In this document: positions 16,776 to 26,389 of the stretch, piece by piece
How the letters are laid out: each line of letters opens with the position of its first letter
How positions within the stretch are numbered: the stretch's first letter is position 1
NCBI GenBank assembly: GCA_002698995.1
Contig: PAAX01000014.1
Location: 162,811 to 226,810 of the forward strand
From: Ignavibacteriota bacterium
Lineage (GTDB): Bacteria > Bacteroidota > Ignavibacteria > Ignavibacteriales > Melioribacteraceae
Reading direction: 5' to 3'
DNA: 64,000 nucleotides
Made by a program: the position numbers and the translations under genes
Notes under the pieces: generated by a model
The model's input: only the letters and a program-made list of their open reading frames with translations
What the model was told of the DNA's origin: nothing
The model's database searches: none

Positions 16776-18341
16776 ATGAAATTAAGAAATTTAAGAACCG
16801 CTAGAATTTTCACTTCAATTCTATTTTTTACCGTTGCTTTAATTTTGTTCGTAGATATTACTGGATTTATTCAACAAAATTTTTCAACTGAAATTATATT
16901 TCTTCAGTTTATTCCTTCGCTGATCGGCTTTATCGGTGCTTTGGGGCTCACTTCCATAGGATTTATAATTATCGTTATTGTTACTTTATTATTTGGAAGA
17001 GTTTACTGTTCATCGGTTTGTCCGCTTGGTATTTTACAAGATTTAATAATCTTTGCTAAAAGGAAAATTGGAAAAACGTCATTCAAGAAACAAAAATTCA
17101 GCTATACAAAACCATTTAGTAAAACCAGATTTTTATTTTTAAGTTCAGCAATTCTCCTTTTACTCTTTGGGATTATTACTGGAATTACTTTGTTAGATCC
17201 GTACAGTAATTTTGGTAGAATAATTACTAGTCTATTTAGACCGATTATAATTGGATTAAACAATTTACTTGTTCTGCTGCTAGAACTCTTTAATAATTAC
17301 TCAATATATCCAATTGAATTTAAGGGAATAAACTTTTTCTCATTTCTCTTTTCAATTTTTGTTTTTGGTTTGATTTTATTTATGTCAATAACGCATGGTA
17401 GATTGTTCTGCAATTCTGTTTGTCCCGTTGGAACTCTACTTGGCTACATTTCTAAGTTATCATTCTATAAAATTAAAATTGATGAATCGACATGCAAAGA
17501 GTGCGGTGTTTGTGCGAAGGTATGTAAAGCAAACTGCATAGATCTAGAAACAAATTTTGTTGATGATACAAGATGTATAAACTGCTTTAACTGCTTGGAA
17601 GTATGTCCCAGTGCGGGTATAACATATCAAAGAAAGAAAGCCGTTAAAGACCTGCCAAGTGAAAGCAAAAGAGATTTTATCAAAAATATTACAATCTTTT
17701 TAATTGGTGCAAATATACTAAGTAAAGCGCAGGATAAAATTAAAGTCTATAAAGAAAGCACAATCCCGATTATTAGGAAAAACGGAATTTCGCCTCCCGG
17801 ATCAATATCATTAGAACATTTTAATGAGAATTGTACTGCATGTCATTTATGTGTTTCGGCTTGTCCAACTCAAGTAATTCAACCATCCTTTTTAGAATAT
17901 GGATTGCTTGGAATTATGCAGCCATTGATGAATTACAAAATCGGTTTCTGCAATTATGATTGTGTCGTCTGCGGCGATGTTTGTCCAACAGGAGCAATAA
18001 CAAACCAATTCATTGATAATAAAAAATTGATTCAACTTGGTGTTGCAAAATTTGTAAAGGAAAACTGCATTGTATATTCCCAAGGCACCGATTGCGGCGC
18101 ATGCGCAGAACATTGTCCTACAAAAGCTGTTAAAATGGTATTGGACATTGAAGTAAATAAAAAAGCTCCAGTTATTAATGAAGAGATATGCATAGGCTGC
18201 GGTGCATGTGAATATGCTTGTCCAACAAAACCATATAAATCAATCTATATTGAAAGCAATCCTATTCACAAGCTTGCTCAAAAACCTAAAGAAGAAGAAT
18301 TAAAAGAAAAAGTAGATCTTAAAGAGGAATTTCCCTTTTAG
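16776..18341 (+). CDS. NapH/NosR-like membrane polyferredoxin
   Basis: A 521-residue protein in two parts. Residues about 10-215 contain five or six membrane helices with the NosR/NapH/RdxA-type motifs CSSVCPLG (Cys78) and a second GRLFCNSVCPVG. The C-terminal half is a string of ferredoxin 4Fe-4S motifs: CKECGVCAKVC, CINCFNCLEVC, CTACHLCVSAC, CNYDCVVCGDVC, CGACAEHC and CIGCGACEYAC. It resembles a fusion of NapH (quinol-side membrane protein) with NapG-like cluster proteins. Such proteins move electrons from the quinone pool to a periplasmic enzyme. The operon partner is the Tat-exported DUF362 protein. No nitrate, nitrous-oxide or other terminal reductase is nearby, so the final acceptor is open. 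Confidence 0.85.
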   Translation: MKLRNLRTARIFTSILFFTVALILFVDITGFIQQNFSTEIIFLQFIPSLIGFIGALGLTSIGFIIIVIVTLLFGRVYCSSVCPLGILQDLIIFAKRKIGKTSFKKQKFSYTKPFSKTRFLFLSSAILLLLFGIITGITLLDPYSNFGRIITSLFRPIIIGLNNLLVLLLELFNNYSIYPIEFKGINFFSFLFSIFVFGLILFMSITHGRLFCNSVCPVGTLLGYISKLSFYKIKIDESTCKECGVCAKVCKANCIDLETNFVDDTRCINCFNCLEVCPSAGITYQRKKAVKDLPSESKRDFIKNITIFLIGANILSKAQDKIKVYKESTIPIIRKNGISPPGSISLEHFNENCTACHLCVSACPTQVIQPSFLEYGLLGIMQPLMNYKIGFCNYDCVVCGDVCPTGAITNQFIDNKKLIQLGVAKFVKENCIVYSQGTDCGACAEHCPTKAVKMVLDIEVNKKAPVINEEICIGCGACEYACPTKPYKSIYIESNPIHKLAQKPKEEELKEKVDLKEEFPF

Positions 18342-18520
18342 TTTTTCCGTTTTAATCCATTAATCAACTCTACCGATTATCGTATTAGGTTTTGATAAAA
18401 AGGCTTATATTTAATTATTGTTTAAAATTGATACTAATATTTTTGATTATAATTTAATAACAAACGAGTAACATTAACTTAACAGTAGTTGCTTATTTTT
18501 CTTATAAAAAGAGGAAGTAG

Positions 18521-18727
18521 ATGGAATTAAAAGAAGGTGATTTAATTAAATATACATTTCCAACTCCGGTAAATAATGAAAAAAAAGAATTCTATGGAAC
18601 AGTGGTTGATTTTGGTGAGAATTACATTCAGATTAAAGATAAATCAAGTGTAGTTATAAAAGTATCATATAAAAATTTTGAAAATATTGAAAAGCTTGAC
18701 GATAAACCTGATGCAATGGCAATATAA
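18521..18727 (+). CDS. 68-residue hypothetical protein
   Basis: A short beta-rich protein: ELKEGDLIKYTFPT, then EFYGTVVDFGENYIQIKDKS and VIKVSYKNFENIEKL. It looks like a small single-domain barrel, such as an SH3/Tudor or OB-like fold, but I recognise no family. The ATG follows AAAGAGGAAG at good spacing. A TATTTTTG box lies about 80 bases upstream and may be a -7 element, though no -33 partner at 19 bases was found. It stands alone and its 3' end abuts a structured region on the opposite strand. Confidence 0.65.
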   Translation: MELKEGDLIKYTFPTPVNNEKKEFYGTVVDFGENYIQIKDKSSVVIKVSYKNFENIEKLDDKPDAMAI

Positions 18728-18822
18728 AAGCCCCTCGTGCAGAGGAGCTTATACAAGACTATCTCATCTTGTCGGCTAGCATTTAAACCGAATTTCCAGC
18801 TAAGGATTACCCGGTATATACT
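18724..18822 (-). ncRNA. candidate structured RNA with terminator, unidentified
   Basis: On the minus strand about 100 bases can fold into three consecutive hairpins. The first pairs TTAGC with GCTAG around an AAA-TTCGG-TTT mini-hairpin. The second is ACAAGA-TGAGATAG-TCTTGT. The third is AAGC-T-CCTC-TGCAC-GAGG-G-GCTT followed by TTTAT, which looks like an intrinsic terminator. A TATATA box precedes the start at about 18817-18822. It lies just downstream of the 108-residue gene, so it may instead be that gene's structured 3' UTR. It matches no RNA family I know. It does not look like 6S, SRP, tmRNA or a common riboswitch. Confidence 0.35.
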
Positions 18823-18842
18823 AACATTTACAAAAGTACAAA

Positions 18843-19169
18843 TTAAATTGCGTTGAATGCAATTCTACTGTTAAAATCAGAATCATCGTCATCTTCATTC
18901 ATATCAATTCCAAGTCTTTCAGCAATAATTTTCTCTTCCAGATCTCCGAACCATTTTTTGTACTTTAAAATTTCAAACAAAAGTTCATTCTCTTTTTTGA
19001 ATAAATGATTTAAAATTCCTTTTTCTTCAAGCGAGAGATTGTCGATCTCTTTTATATTTATGCTGCTTATAAGTTTCTTCTTTTGGTTAAATACAATCTG
19101 AAGTTCATTAATCAGATTTTCGTAATAAGGAGTATTATTAATTAGCAACTCATATTTTAACGCTGTCAT
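18843..19169 (-). CDS. 108-residue hypothetical helical protein
   Basis: A small, almost entirely helical, charged protein. One long amphipathic region covers LINELQIVFNQKKKLISSIN to LFKKENELLFEILKYKKWFG, and an acidic patch (EDDDDSD) lies near the C-terminus. The pattern distantly recalls FlgN-type chaperones, but no flagellar gene is near and I do not assert it. AGGAG precedes the ATG at a suitable distance on the minus strand. A structured region with a possible terminator lies directly after its stop. Function unknown. Confidence 0.65.
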   Translation of the reverse strand: MTALKYELLINNTPYYENLINELQIVFNQKKKLISSINIKEIDNLSLEEKGILNHLFKKENELLFEILKYKKWFGDLEEKIIAERLGIDMNEDDDDSDFNSRIAFNAI

Positions 19170-19242
19170 ATTAACTCCTATTGTTTTTGTGAAATATAAA
19201 ATTTTGTGATTAATCCTCCGTTAAAAACGTATTAATATTTTG

Positions 19243-19731
19243 TTAAATATGTTTTATTACTTCTGCAATAAATTTATAGGTAAGATAAAAAGAGAGTGAA
19301 AGCTTGAGCACAATTGCAATCAAACTGAAAATGAAAGTTACAATTCCCGCTCTCATAGCATCTGAATTTGATTTTCCCGAAATCATTTCTCCAAATACTG
19401 CTCCCATGAATGTTCCAACAATCAATCCAAATGGTGGGAAGAATAATAATCCAATAATCATTCCCAAAACCGATCCCCAAATACCATAAGAAGAAACCTT
19501 ATAGACTTTTGCTCCCCAAATAGGGAGAATATAATCCAGTACCAAAACAATTATGGTAAGAATTCCTGTCACTAAAAGAAGTGTTGACGATAATTCAATT
19601 TCCGGTATTAATAAAAGAAGAAGAAGCGCAGCATAATTTAATGGAGGTCCCGGTAATGCCGGCAGAATACAACCAAGTATTCCTGTAATGGAAAGTAAAA
19701 TTCCTATTATAATAATCACTGTTTCAATCAT
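19243..19731 (-). CDS. DUF456 family membrane protein
   Basis: A 162-residue integral membrane protein with the DUF456 pattern. It has a Gly-rich N-terminal helix (GILLSITGILGCILPALPGPP), a second hydrophobic hairpin, and the hallmark GLLFFPPFGLIVGTFMGAVF followed by GEMISGK. The family is glycine-zipper rich and of unknown function. Its ATG overlaps the 3' end of the glycosyltransferase gene by four bases, so it is translated in the same operon. Confidence 0.85.
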   Translation of the reverse strand: MIETVIIIIGILLSITGILGCILPALPGPPLNYAALLLLLLIPEIELSSTLLLVTGILTIIVLVLDYILPIWGAKVYKVSSYGIWGSVLGMIIGLLFFPPFGLIVGTFMGAVFGEMISGKSNSDAMRAGIVTFIFSLIAIVLKLSLSFYLTYKFIAEVIKHI

Positions 19732-21602
19732 TGCAAAACCATATTTGGTAAGGCTCCTGGTGATACTTCTTTTAATTTTCGAGTGAATTTTGTTAAGCTT
19801 ACACTATCATCTTTTTTGCTGCTTATCAGCATTAAATAATAAATTGAAAATGAATTAAGCGGATCATTCATATAAACTTTAAAAAAGTTTTTATAAGATT
19901 CATCAAATAACCCTTGATGAAAACGAAGCAGCCCAATCATTAAATATCCTTCTTCCGTTCTGCAGCTTTTTTTAATAATGCTTTGTGCATATTCCTCAAT
20001 TTTATCAATTAGAGATTCATCTTTCGATTTTATGAATTCCAAAAGCAAATTGTTCCCTTTAATAAAATCAATAACCCATTTCCTTGAGTAATTCGAACAA
20101 GTATCATTACTTATTAACATTGATTTTCTCTTAACAAAAAAGGGGAGCATTTGATTCAATTCAGAACTGTAAAGTAATTCAACATAATATTGATTTACAA
20201 ATCTTTGATCCGAAAATAATGCCGCTTCCGGAAATGCAGTCGGCTTATAACCAGCCGGAAAAATTATGAAGTCCGGTTTTCTACTAAAAATATAATCTAT
20301 GTTGTAAGTTCTTTCTTTCCATCCAACCGGAATATTTTCATCTATTTCTTTTACTTCAATTGGATTATGAGCAATAAATTTGTCTGTTAACCCAACCATA
20401 TCAACTAAATTACCTTTATAGTAATAACCAAAAGAGCCAATAGTAGAAACAGTTGCAGTTGAATTCTCATCGCTTCGTTCATTTAAATACTCTGCATAAA
20501 TTTTCATCTTTTTAACCAGACCAATTTCATGTTCTCTTGTATATTTTATAAAATCCTTTTGATAATCTGCTTTAATGAAGGAAGCTGCAATAATTATTAA
20601 CACCAATAATATTTTTAATGATTGCTTAGTAGTATTGCTGAATACTAAGGTTGAAATTGAGAGATAAATCAAAGGTAAAACCGGTAGAAAAAATCTATTG
20701 TGCGGTAATATATCTCCACCAATGTAAATAATATAAACCAAATAAAAAGCAGATAGAACCAAAGTTAATCTTAACAATCTATTCTTCTCTTTTCTAAAGA
20801 AGATAAACAAAGGAATGAGTAATAAACCGTATAGTAAGTCCCTAACAATAAAATTATATATGTATTCAAAACCTCTTTCTATATATGGTAGAATAAGATT
20901 TACTTTTGCATAATACGTATTCGGGAAGGGAAATCCGTAATAGAGTATTCTCAATAAAAACAATAGAAGCAATAGCAGAAAGAGAACAATTATTCTAATT
21001 AAAAAAGATTTTCGATTTTCCTTTAATTGATATTTTGATTTATTAATTATGTAATCATATAAAAGAATAATAAAAAATAACGCAGCTGCTTCCTGTCTAG
21101 TTATCACAGCAAGAAATGATACAACAAAAAAGTAATTATTATTAAAAAGATTTTCTTTTGAGATATAAGTAAAAACCATTAATAAAACTAGAAGCACAAA
21201 GAATGATGTTTCCATTCCGCTTACTGTCCAATAAATAAATCCCAGACTGGAAATCATTAACAAAGCATTTGCAATAAAAATATAAATAGAATTTTTAAAT
21301 CGATTGCTGAATAGATAAATTAGGAACAAAACTACTGCCCCAAAGAATATTGACAAGTATTGTGAAGCAATTATTAAATCAAAGCCAAGAACTTTAACAA
21401 TTATTAAAATGATTAACCAAGAAAGAGAAGTAAATCCTTCAACATATTCAGCGGAATTATAAACTAATCCATTCCCATTTAAGAAATTATCTATATATCT
21501 GAAATTTATAAATGTATCGTCTTGTATAAATCTATTCTGCTGAATTAATACCGTATAAACAATTAAGGCTGATATGAAAATAATTGCTTTAATGTATTTC
21601 AA
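19728..21602 (-). CDS. GT-C fold membrane glycosyltransferase-like protein
   Basis: A 624-residue protein with 10-12 transmembrane helices. The first periplasmic loop has FIQDDTFINFRYIDNFLNGN, followed by GLVYNSAEYVEGFTSLSWL. The Asp-Asp motif and the following pattern are typical of GT-C polyprenyl-phosphate-sugar transferases (ArnT/PMT-like, including LA_3751-like families). These move a sugar from a lipid carrier to an acceptor on the outer face of the inner membrane. The C-terminal 130 residues are soluble and TPR-like (EEGYLMIGLLRFHQGLFDES). It is upstream of, and overlaps, the DUF456 gene. Donor and acceptor are unknown. Confidence 0.8.
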   Translation of the reverse strand: MKYIKAIIFISALIVYTVLIQQNRFIQDDTFINFRYIDNFLNGNGLVYNSAEYVEGFTSLSWLIILIIVKVLGFDLIIASQYLSIFFGAVVLFLIYLFSNRFKNSIYIFIANALLMISSLGFIYWTVSGMETSFFVLLVLLMVFTYISKENLFNNNYFFVVSFLAVITRQEAAALFFIILLYDYIINKSKYQLKENRKSFLIRIIVLFLLLLLLFLLRILYYGFPFPNTYYAKVNLILPYIERGFEYIYNFIVRDLLYGLLLIPLFIFFRKEKNRLLRLTLVLSAFYLVYIIYIGGDILPHNRFFLPVLPLIYLSISTLVFSNTTKQSLKILLVLIIIAASFIKADYQKDFIKYTREHEIGLVKKMKIYAEYLNERSDENSTATVSTIGSFGYYYKGNLVDMVGLTDKFIAHNPIEVKEIDENIPVGWKERTYNIDYIFSRKPDFIIFPAGYKPTAFPEAALFSDQRFVNQYYVELLYSSELNQMLPFFVKRKSMLISNDTCSNYSRKWVIDFIKGNNLLLEFIKSKDESLIDKIEEYAQSIIKKSCRTEEGYLMIGLLRFHQGLFDESYKNFFKVYMNDPLNSFSIYYLMLISSKKDDSVSLTKFTRKLKEVSPGALPNMVLQ

Positions 21603-21658
21603 TCTATCCTCGGAGTAGTTCTATATGAAAGATAAAAAAGATTTGATCGATAATCACA

Positions 21659-21683
21659 AGGTCTGTAATAAATCAACAGACCT
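21659..21683. repeat. 8-bp inverted repeat in intergenic region
   Basis: AGGTCTGT and ACAGACCT are separated by nine bases. It lies between the ahcY terminator and the start of the glycosyltransferase gene, and no T run follows on either strand. It could be an operator or a leader hairpin of the minus-strand glycosyltransferase transcript. Confidence 0.4.
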
Positions 21684-21787
21684 CGCAAATTATCTATTAC
21701 TCTTGGGAGGAGAGTATAACAAATATAAAATCCAATTTGCTTTGCTGAGTTAAGTAATTATTAAATTGATGTTAGAAAATTGTAAAT

Positions 21788-21815
21788 AAAAAAAAGCCGG
21801 AATAGCTCCGGCTTT
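21788..21815 (-). terminator. rho-independent terminator of the metK-ahcY operon
   Basis: On the minus strand a perfect 9-bp stem (AAAGCCGGA / TCCGGCTTT) with a 5-base loop is followed by eight T. It lies 26 bases after the ahcY stop. Confidence 0.9.
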
Positions 21816-21841
21816 AAATTTAACTATACTGCAAGTTGGTA

Positions 21842-23170
21842 TTAATATCTGTAATAATCGGGTTTAAAAGGACCTTCTACAGTAACACCAATATACTCGG
21901 CTTGATCAGGTGATAGTGTATCTAACTCGGCACCAACTTTTGCTAAGTGGAGTCTTGCTACTTCTTCATCCAAATGTTTTGGTAAAGTATAAACTTTGTT
22001 TTCATATTGATCTGCATTATTCCAAAGTTCAATTTGAGCAAGAGTTTGATTTGTGAATGAATTAGACATTACAAAAGATGGGTGACCGGTTGCACATCCT
22101 AAATTGACAAGTCTTCCCTCAGCTAAGACTATAATATCTTTACCATCAACTTTATACTTATCAACCTGAGGTTTAATTGTATCTTTTGTATTACCGTAAT
22201 TTTTATTTAACCAAGCCATATCAATTTCATTATCAAAATGACCGATATTGCAAACAACAGCTTTATCTTTCATAAGTTTAAAAGCTTCACCGGTTACAAT
22301 ATCTTTATTGCCTGTTGCAGTTACAATAATGTCTGCTTCCGGAACCGCTTTTAAGAATTTCTTAACTTCATATCCTTCCATTGCAGCCTGTAATGCACAA
22401 ATAGGATCAATTTCAGAAACAATTACACGAACACCAGAATTTTTTAATGATTCAGCAGAACCTTTGCCAACATCACCGTAACCGGCAACAACAGCTACTT
22501 TTCCCGCCATCATCAAATCTGTTGCTCTACGTAATGCATCCACTAATGATTCGCGACATCCGTATTTGTTGTCAAATTTTGACTTTGTAACTGAATCATT
22601 AACATTAAAAGCCGGAATCGGAAGAGTTCCTTTTTTTACTCTTTCATATAATCTGTGTACACCGGTTGTAGTTTCTTCAGATAATCCTTTAATTCCTTTG
22701 GCAAGTTCAGGATACTTATCTAAAACCATATTCGTTAAGTCGCCGCCGTCATCAAGAATCATATTCAAAGGTTTTCTTTCTTCACCAAAAAACAATGTCT
22801 GCTCAATACACCAATCGAATTCTTCAGCATTCATTCCTTTCCATGCATATACGGGAATTCCAGCTGCTGCAATTGCTGCCGCAGCATGATCTTGAGTTGA
22901 AAAGATATTGCAAGAAGACCAAGTAACATCTGCACCAAGTTCAACTAGAGTTTCGATTAGAACTGCAGTTTGAATTGTCATATGCAGACAGCCTGCAATT
23001 CTAGCACCTTTAAGAGGTTTTGAATCTCTATATTTTTCGCGTAAAGTCATTAACCCGGGCATTTCAGCTTCAGCTAATTCTATCTCTTTTCTTCCCCATT
23101 CTGCTAATGAAATATCTTTAACTTTATATGGGGTATATTCTATTTCTTTCTTCATTTCTACTTCGTTCAT
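21842..23170 (-). CDS. ahcY: adenosylhomocysteinase
   Basis: A 442-residue S-adenosyl-L-homocysteine hydrolase. It removes the methylation by-product SAH by cleaving it to adenosine and homocysteine with a bound NAD. The protein shows the substrate-domain motif [20 protein letters not shown], the [20 protein letters not shown] segment with the catalytic Lys and Asp, the NAD-binding loop [15 protein letters not shown] and the C-terminal KPDYYRY. Length and motifs are complete. It begins 13 bases after metK, so SAM synthesis and SAH recycling are co-transcribed. A strong terminator follows. Confidence 0.97.
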   Translation of the reverse strand: MNEVEMKKEIEYTPYKVKDISLAEWGRKEIELAEAEMPGLMTLREKYRDSKPLKGARIAGCLHMTIQTAVLIETLVELGADVTWSSCNIFSTQDHAAAAIAAAGIPVYAWKGMNAEEFDWCIEQTLFFGEERKPLNMILDDGGDLTNMVLDKYPELAKGIKGLSEETTTGVHRLYERVKKGTLPIPAFNVNDSVTKSKFDNKYGCRESLVDALRRATDLMMAGKVAVVAGYGDVGKGSAESLKNSGVRVIVSEIDPICALQAAMEGYEVKKFLKAVPEADIIVTATGNKDIVTGEAFKLMKDKAVVCNIGHFDNEIDMAWLNKNYGNTKDTIKPQVDKYKVDGKDIIVLAEGRLVNLGCATGHPSFVMSNSFTNQTLAQIELWNNADQYENKVYTLPKHLDEEVARLHLAKVGAELDTLSPDQAEYIGVTVEGPFKPDYYRY

Positions 23171-23183
23171 TTTTACTCCTTTA

Positions 23184-24326
23184 TTAAACGTATTTCTTAA
23201 ACGTTGGTACTAAATCTAATTGTTCCCAAGTAAATGATTTTTCTTTTCTTCCGAAATGACCGTATGAAGACGTTGCTTGATAAATCGGCTGTCTTAATTT
23301 TAATCTTTCAATAATTCCTTTTGGAGTTAAGTCAACTTCTTTCATTATCATTTTAGAAATTTCTACATCGGAAATAACACCTGTTCCTTTTGTATCAACA
23401 TAAACTGAAACCGGCTCGGCAACACCTATTGCATAAGCAACCTGCACAAGGCATTCTTTTGCAAGCTTTGCAGCTACAACATTTTTTGCTATATGTCTGG
23501 CAGCATAAGTAGCACTTCTATCAACTTTAGAAGGATCTTTGCCGGAGAAAGCTCCACCGCCATGAGGGGCCCATCCGCCGTATGTATCAACAATAATTTT
23601 TCTTCCTGTTAAACCGCTGTCTCCATGAGGTCCGCCTATTTCAAATCTGCCGGTTGGATTAACATAATATTTAGTTTTCTTATCTAAATATCTTGCTGGA
23701 ATTACAGTTTTAACAACATGTTCAATTACATCTTTCTTTATCTGTGCTTGTTTTACTTTACCATCATGCTGAGTAGAAATAACAACAGCATCAACTCTTA
23801 ATGGTTTATGGTTATCATCATATTCAATTGTAACTTGAGATTTTGAATCGGGACGTAAGTAAGGCATCAGACCATTATTTTTCTTTCTTATATCTGCAAG
23901 TTTCTTAACAAGTTTGTGAGCATACATAATCGGCATCGGCATTAATTCCGGAGTTTGATCGCATGCATAACCGAACATAATTCCCTGATCACCTGCTCCT
24001 CCTTTATCAACACCCATTGCTATATCTGGTGATTGAGAATGGATAGCATTTAAAACACCGCAAGATTCAGAATCAAATTTATATTCTGCTTTAGTATAAC
24101 CTATTTGTCTTATAGTGTCTCTAACAACTTTTTCAACATCAACATAAGCGGTAGTTGTAACTTCACCGCCTACAACAACCAGACCGGTAGTAACAAAAGT
24201 TTCGCAAGCGACTCTTGCATTTGGATCTTGAGAAAAAATCGCATCAAGAACTCCATCAGATATTGCATCACTTACTTTATCCGGATGTCCTTCTGATACA
24301 GATTCTGAAGTAAATAGATATGACAT
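23184..24326 (-). CDS. metK: S-adenosylmethionine synthetase
   Basis: A 380-residue methionine adenosyltransferase that makes SAM from ATP and methionine in the cytoplasm. Motifs are complete: [19 protein letters not shown] at the N-terminus, the flexible-loop region [40 protein letters not shown] and [19 protein letters not shown]. It lies between an NDP-sugar pyrophosphorylase gene and ahcY. The 30-base gap upstream is too short for a SAM riboswitch. AGAGGATAA precedes the ATG. Confidence 0.97.
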   Translation of the reverse strand: MSYLFTSESVSEGHPDKVSDAISDGVLDAIFSQDPNARVACETFVTTGLVVVGGEVTTTAYVDVEKVVRDTIRQIGYTKAEYKFDSESCGVLNAIHSQSPDIAMGVDKGGAGDQGIMFGYACDQTPELMPMPIMYAHKLVKKLADIRKKNNGLMPYLRPDSKSQVTIEYDDNHKPLRVDAVVISTQHDGKVKQAQIKKDVIEHVVKTVIPARYLDKKTKYYVNPTGRFEIGGPHGDSGLTGRKIIVDTYGGWAPHGGGAFSGKDPSKVDRSATYAARHIAKNVVAAKLAKECLVQVAYAIGVAEPVSVYVDTKGTGVISDVEISKMIMKEVDLTPKGIIERLKLRQPIYQATSSYGHFGRKEKSFTWEQLDLVPTFKKYV

Positions 24327-24356
24327 TTATTATCCTCTTTATATATGATTTAATTA

Positions 24357-25334
24357 TTAATAAAATTCAATTTCGGATGAATCGCCGGCATTCAATTTCT
24401 TAAAATTCCCTTTAATTATTGCATTGCTGCCAACTATTGAATTATCAAGCATTGTTTTATGAACAATACCATTTTCATTTATTATGGAATTCTTAATGAT
24501 AGAATCCTTTATCTCGCATCCCTCTGATATTGTAGCATAGGGACCTATTACAGAATTACTGATTTTTGCTGTATCAGCAATAAATACGGGCTCATTAATT
24601 ACTACGTTTTCAATTGGAATTGCTTTACCATTTTGCGAAAGTAAAAATTGATTTGTTGAAAGGAGTGTTTCCGGTTTACCGCAGTCATACCAACCCTCAA
24701 CCGGGAATGTTGAAATTTTCTCTCCTCTTTCTATCATGATTTGAAGAGCATCAGTTAGCTGTAATTCGTTTTTTGTTCTAATATCCTTTTCAACTAATTC
24801 ATTCAAAGCATCTGCAAGTGATTTGGAATTTTTGAGATAATATAACCCAACTAAAGCCAGCTTTGATACCGGTTCTGTCGGCTTTTCGACAAGTTTTGTT
24901 ATAAAATCATTTTCTGTAATAGCAACACCAAACCTTCTAGGATCATCAACTGTTTTAACACCAAGAGCGGAAGTTTTTAAACTGAAAATCTGCTTCATGT
25001 TCACATCAAAAACCGTATCGCCAAGAATTATAAATATTTCCTCTTCATCAAATGTTGGAATTGCCGTGTAAATTGCATGCCCCAAACCAAGCATTTCTTT
25101 CTGTTCAATAAAATCAGCTTTAATCTTAGGATATTTTTCAGTTACATATTTCTCTATCTTATCACCAAGATAACCGACAACAAAAGTAGCTTTGGTTATT
25201 TTTTCTTCAACCAATTTATCCAAAATGTGACCTAGAATCGGTTTACCTCCAACGTTTAATAAAACCTTGGGAAGTGAATGTGTATGCGGTTTTAACCGCG
25301 TTCCTAATCCAGCAACCGGAATAATTGCTCTCAT
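24357..25334 (-). CDS. NDP-sugar pyrophosphorylase (nucleotidyltransferase with beta-helix)
   Basis: The protein has 325 residues from the ATG behind AGGATTTAT. A longer in-frame start adds 19 residues that do not match the family. The N-terminus is the nucleotidyltransferase signature IIPVAGLGTRLKPHTHSLPK. Further motifs are ILGDTVFD for the metal-binding Asp and VEGWYDCGKPETLL. The last third carries hexapeptide-like repeats (VINEPVFIADTAKISNSVIG). This domain order is that of GlmU/RmlA-like enzymes that join a sugar-1-phosphate to a nucleotide for cell-surface polysaccharides. The nucleotide and sugar cannot be read off. It leads an operon with metK and ahcY. Confidence 0.87.
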   Translation of the reverse strand: MRAIIPVAGLGTRLKPHTHSLPKVLLNVGGKPILGHILDKLVEEKITKATFVVGYLGDKIEKYVTEKYPKIKADFIEQKEMLGLGHAIYTAIPTFDEEEIFIILGDTVFDVNMKQIFSLKTSALGVKTVDDPRRFGVAITENDFITKLVEKPTEPVSKLALVGLYYLKNSKSLADALNELVEKDIRTKNELQLTDALQIMIERGEKISTFPVEGWYDCGKPETLLSTNQFLLSQNGKAIPIENVVINEPVFIADTAKISNSVIGPYATISEGCEIKDSIIKNSIINENGIVHKTMLDNSIVGSNAIIKGNFKKLNAGDSSEIEFY

Positions 25335-25444
25335 ATAAATCCTATCTAAAATCCAAAAGTTAAAATTACATATATTCGTTTCGATATTCAATTTAATTTG
25401 ATTTTAGCTATTTTACATAACTCAAATAAAAAAAAGAAGTTACG

Positions 25445-26389
25445 TTGAGAATTAATAACAGAATCACATCTCTTCTGGAAATAGAGAAGCCTGTTATTCA
25501 AGCTGGAATGGTTTGGGTTTCCGGTTGGAAATTAGCTTCCGCAGTTTCTAATAACGGCGGCTTAGGGTTAATCGGTTCCGGTTCTATGAAGCCCGATCTT
25601 TTAAGAGAGCATATACAAAAATGTAAATCAGCAACAAGCAAACCTTTTGGCGTAAACTTAACTTTACTTCGCAAAGATGCAGATGATTTAGTTAATGTAA
25701 TTCTTGATGAAAAAATTAAAATAGTTTTTACTTCTGCGGGACATCCGGGCAAATATATTGATCTTTTCAAAAAAGCCGACATGAAAGTTGTTCATGTTGT
25801 TCCTTCATTAAAATTTGCTCTAAAAGCTGAAACTGTTGGTTGTGATGCTGTTGTTGGAGAAGGAGTAGAAGCGGGGGGACATAATGGAATTGATGAAATC
25901 ACAACTTTTGCGTTAATTCCTATGTTGGTTGATAATCTTAAAATTCCCGTTATTGCTGCAGGAGGAATTGCAGATGGACGAGGAATTCTTGCCGCACTTT
26001 CACTTGGTGCCGAAGGAGTTCAAATCGGTACCAGATTTGCCGTCACTAAAGAATCTTCTGCACATGATGAGTATAAAAGAAGAGTTGTTGAAGCCAAAGA
26101 TAATGATACAATTCTTGTTTTGAAAAAAATTGGGATGGCAAGAATGTTAAAAAACAAATTTGCCAATGAAGTATTTGAATTAGAAAAAAGTGGTGCATCC
26201 GAAGAAGTACTTAGAGAAAAACTTGATAAGAAAAGGGAAATGAAAGGAATTTTTGAGGGAAATTTTGAAGAAGGAATGATGGAAGCCGGACAAGGTACTG
26301 CAATTATAAATGAAATTTTATCGGTAGAAGATTTGTTCATTAAGTTAGAAAAAGAATTTAACTCAGTTAAAGAGAAGTTGTGCAAATGA
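25445..26389 (+). CDS. nitronate monooxygenase / FabK-like FMN protein
   Basis: A 314-residue TIM-barrel flavoprotein of the 2-nitropropane dioxygenase family. The start is a TTG, which matches the usual N-terminus of the family. Motifs are KPVIQAGMVWVS, GGLGLIGSGSM, TSAGHPGKY, the AGGHNG loop and the phosphate-binding PVIAAGGIADGRG with GAEGVQIGTRF. Such enzymes oxidise alkyl nitronates or, in FabK, reduce enoyl-ACP with FMN. The two activities are hard to separate by sequence. No fatty-acid genes are adjacent. Its stop overlaps the ATG of dxr (ATGA), so it is in an isoprenoid/envelope operon. Confidence 0.85.
   Translation: MRINNRITSLLEIEKPVIQAGMVWVSGWKLASAVSNNGGLGLIGSGSMKPDLLREHIQKCKSATSKPFGVNLTLLRKDADDLVNVILDEKIKIVFTSAGHPGKYIDLFKKADMKVVHVVPSLKFALKAETVGCDAVVGEGVEAGGHNGIDEITTFALIPMLVDNLKIPVIAAGGIADGRGILAALSLGAEGVQIGTRFAVTKESSAHDEYKRRVVEAKDNDTILVLKKIGMARMLKNKFANEVFELEKSGASEEVLREKLDKKREMKGIFEGNFEEGMMEAGQGTAIINEILSVEDLFIKLEKEFNSVKEKLCK

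Noticed and set aside
18724..18840. A known riboswitch, tmRNA, 6S or SRP RNA in the structured region
   Set aside because: None of the conserved cores of these RNAs could be found by eye on either strand.
21625..21753. 42-codon plus-strand ORF between ahcY and the glycosyltransferase
   Set aside because: The frame is short, has a poorly spaced GGAG and no recognisable features, and it spans an inverted repeat. It looks like chance coding in an intergenic region.
24327..24356. SAM or SAH riboswitch before metK or ahcY
   Set aside because: The gaps are only 30 and 13 bases, too short for either riboswitch. No riboswitch core was seen upstream of the operon either.
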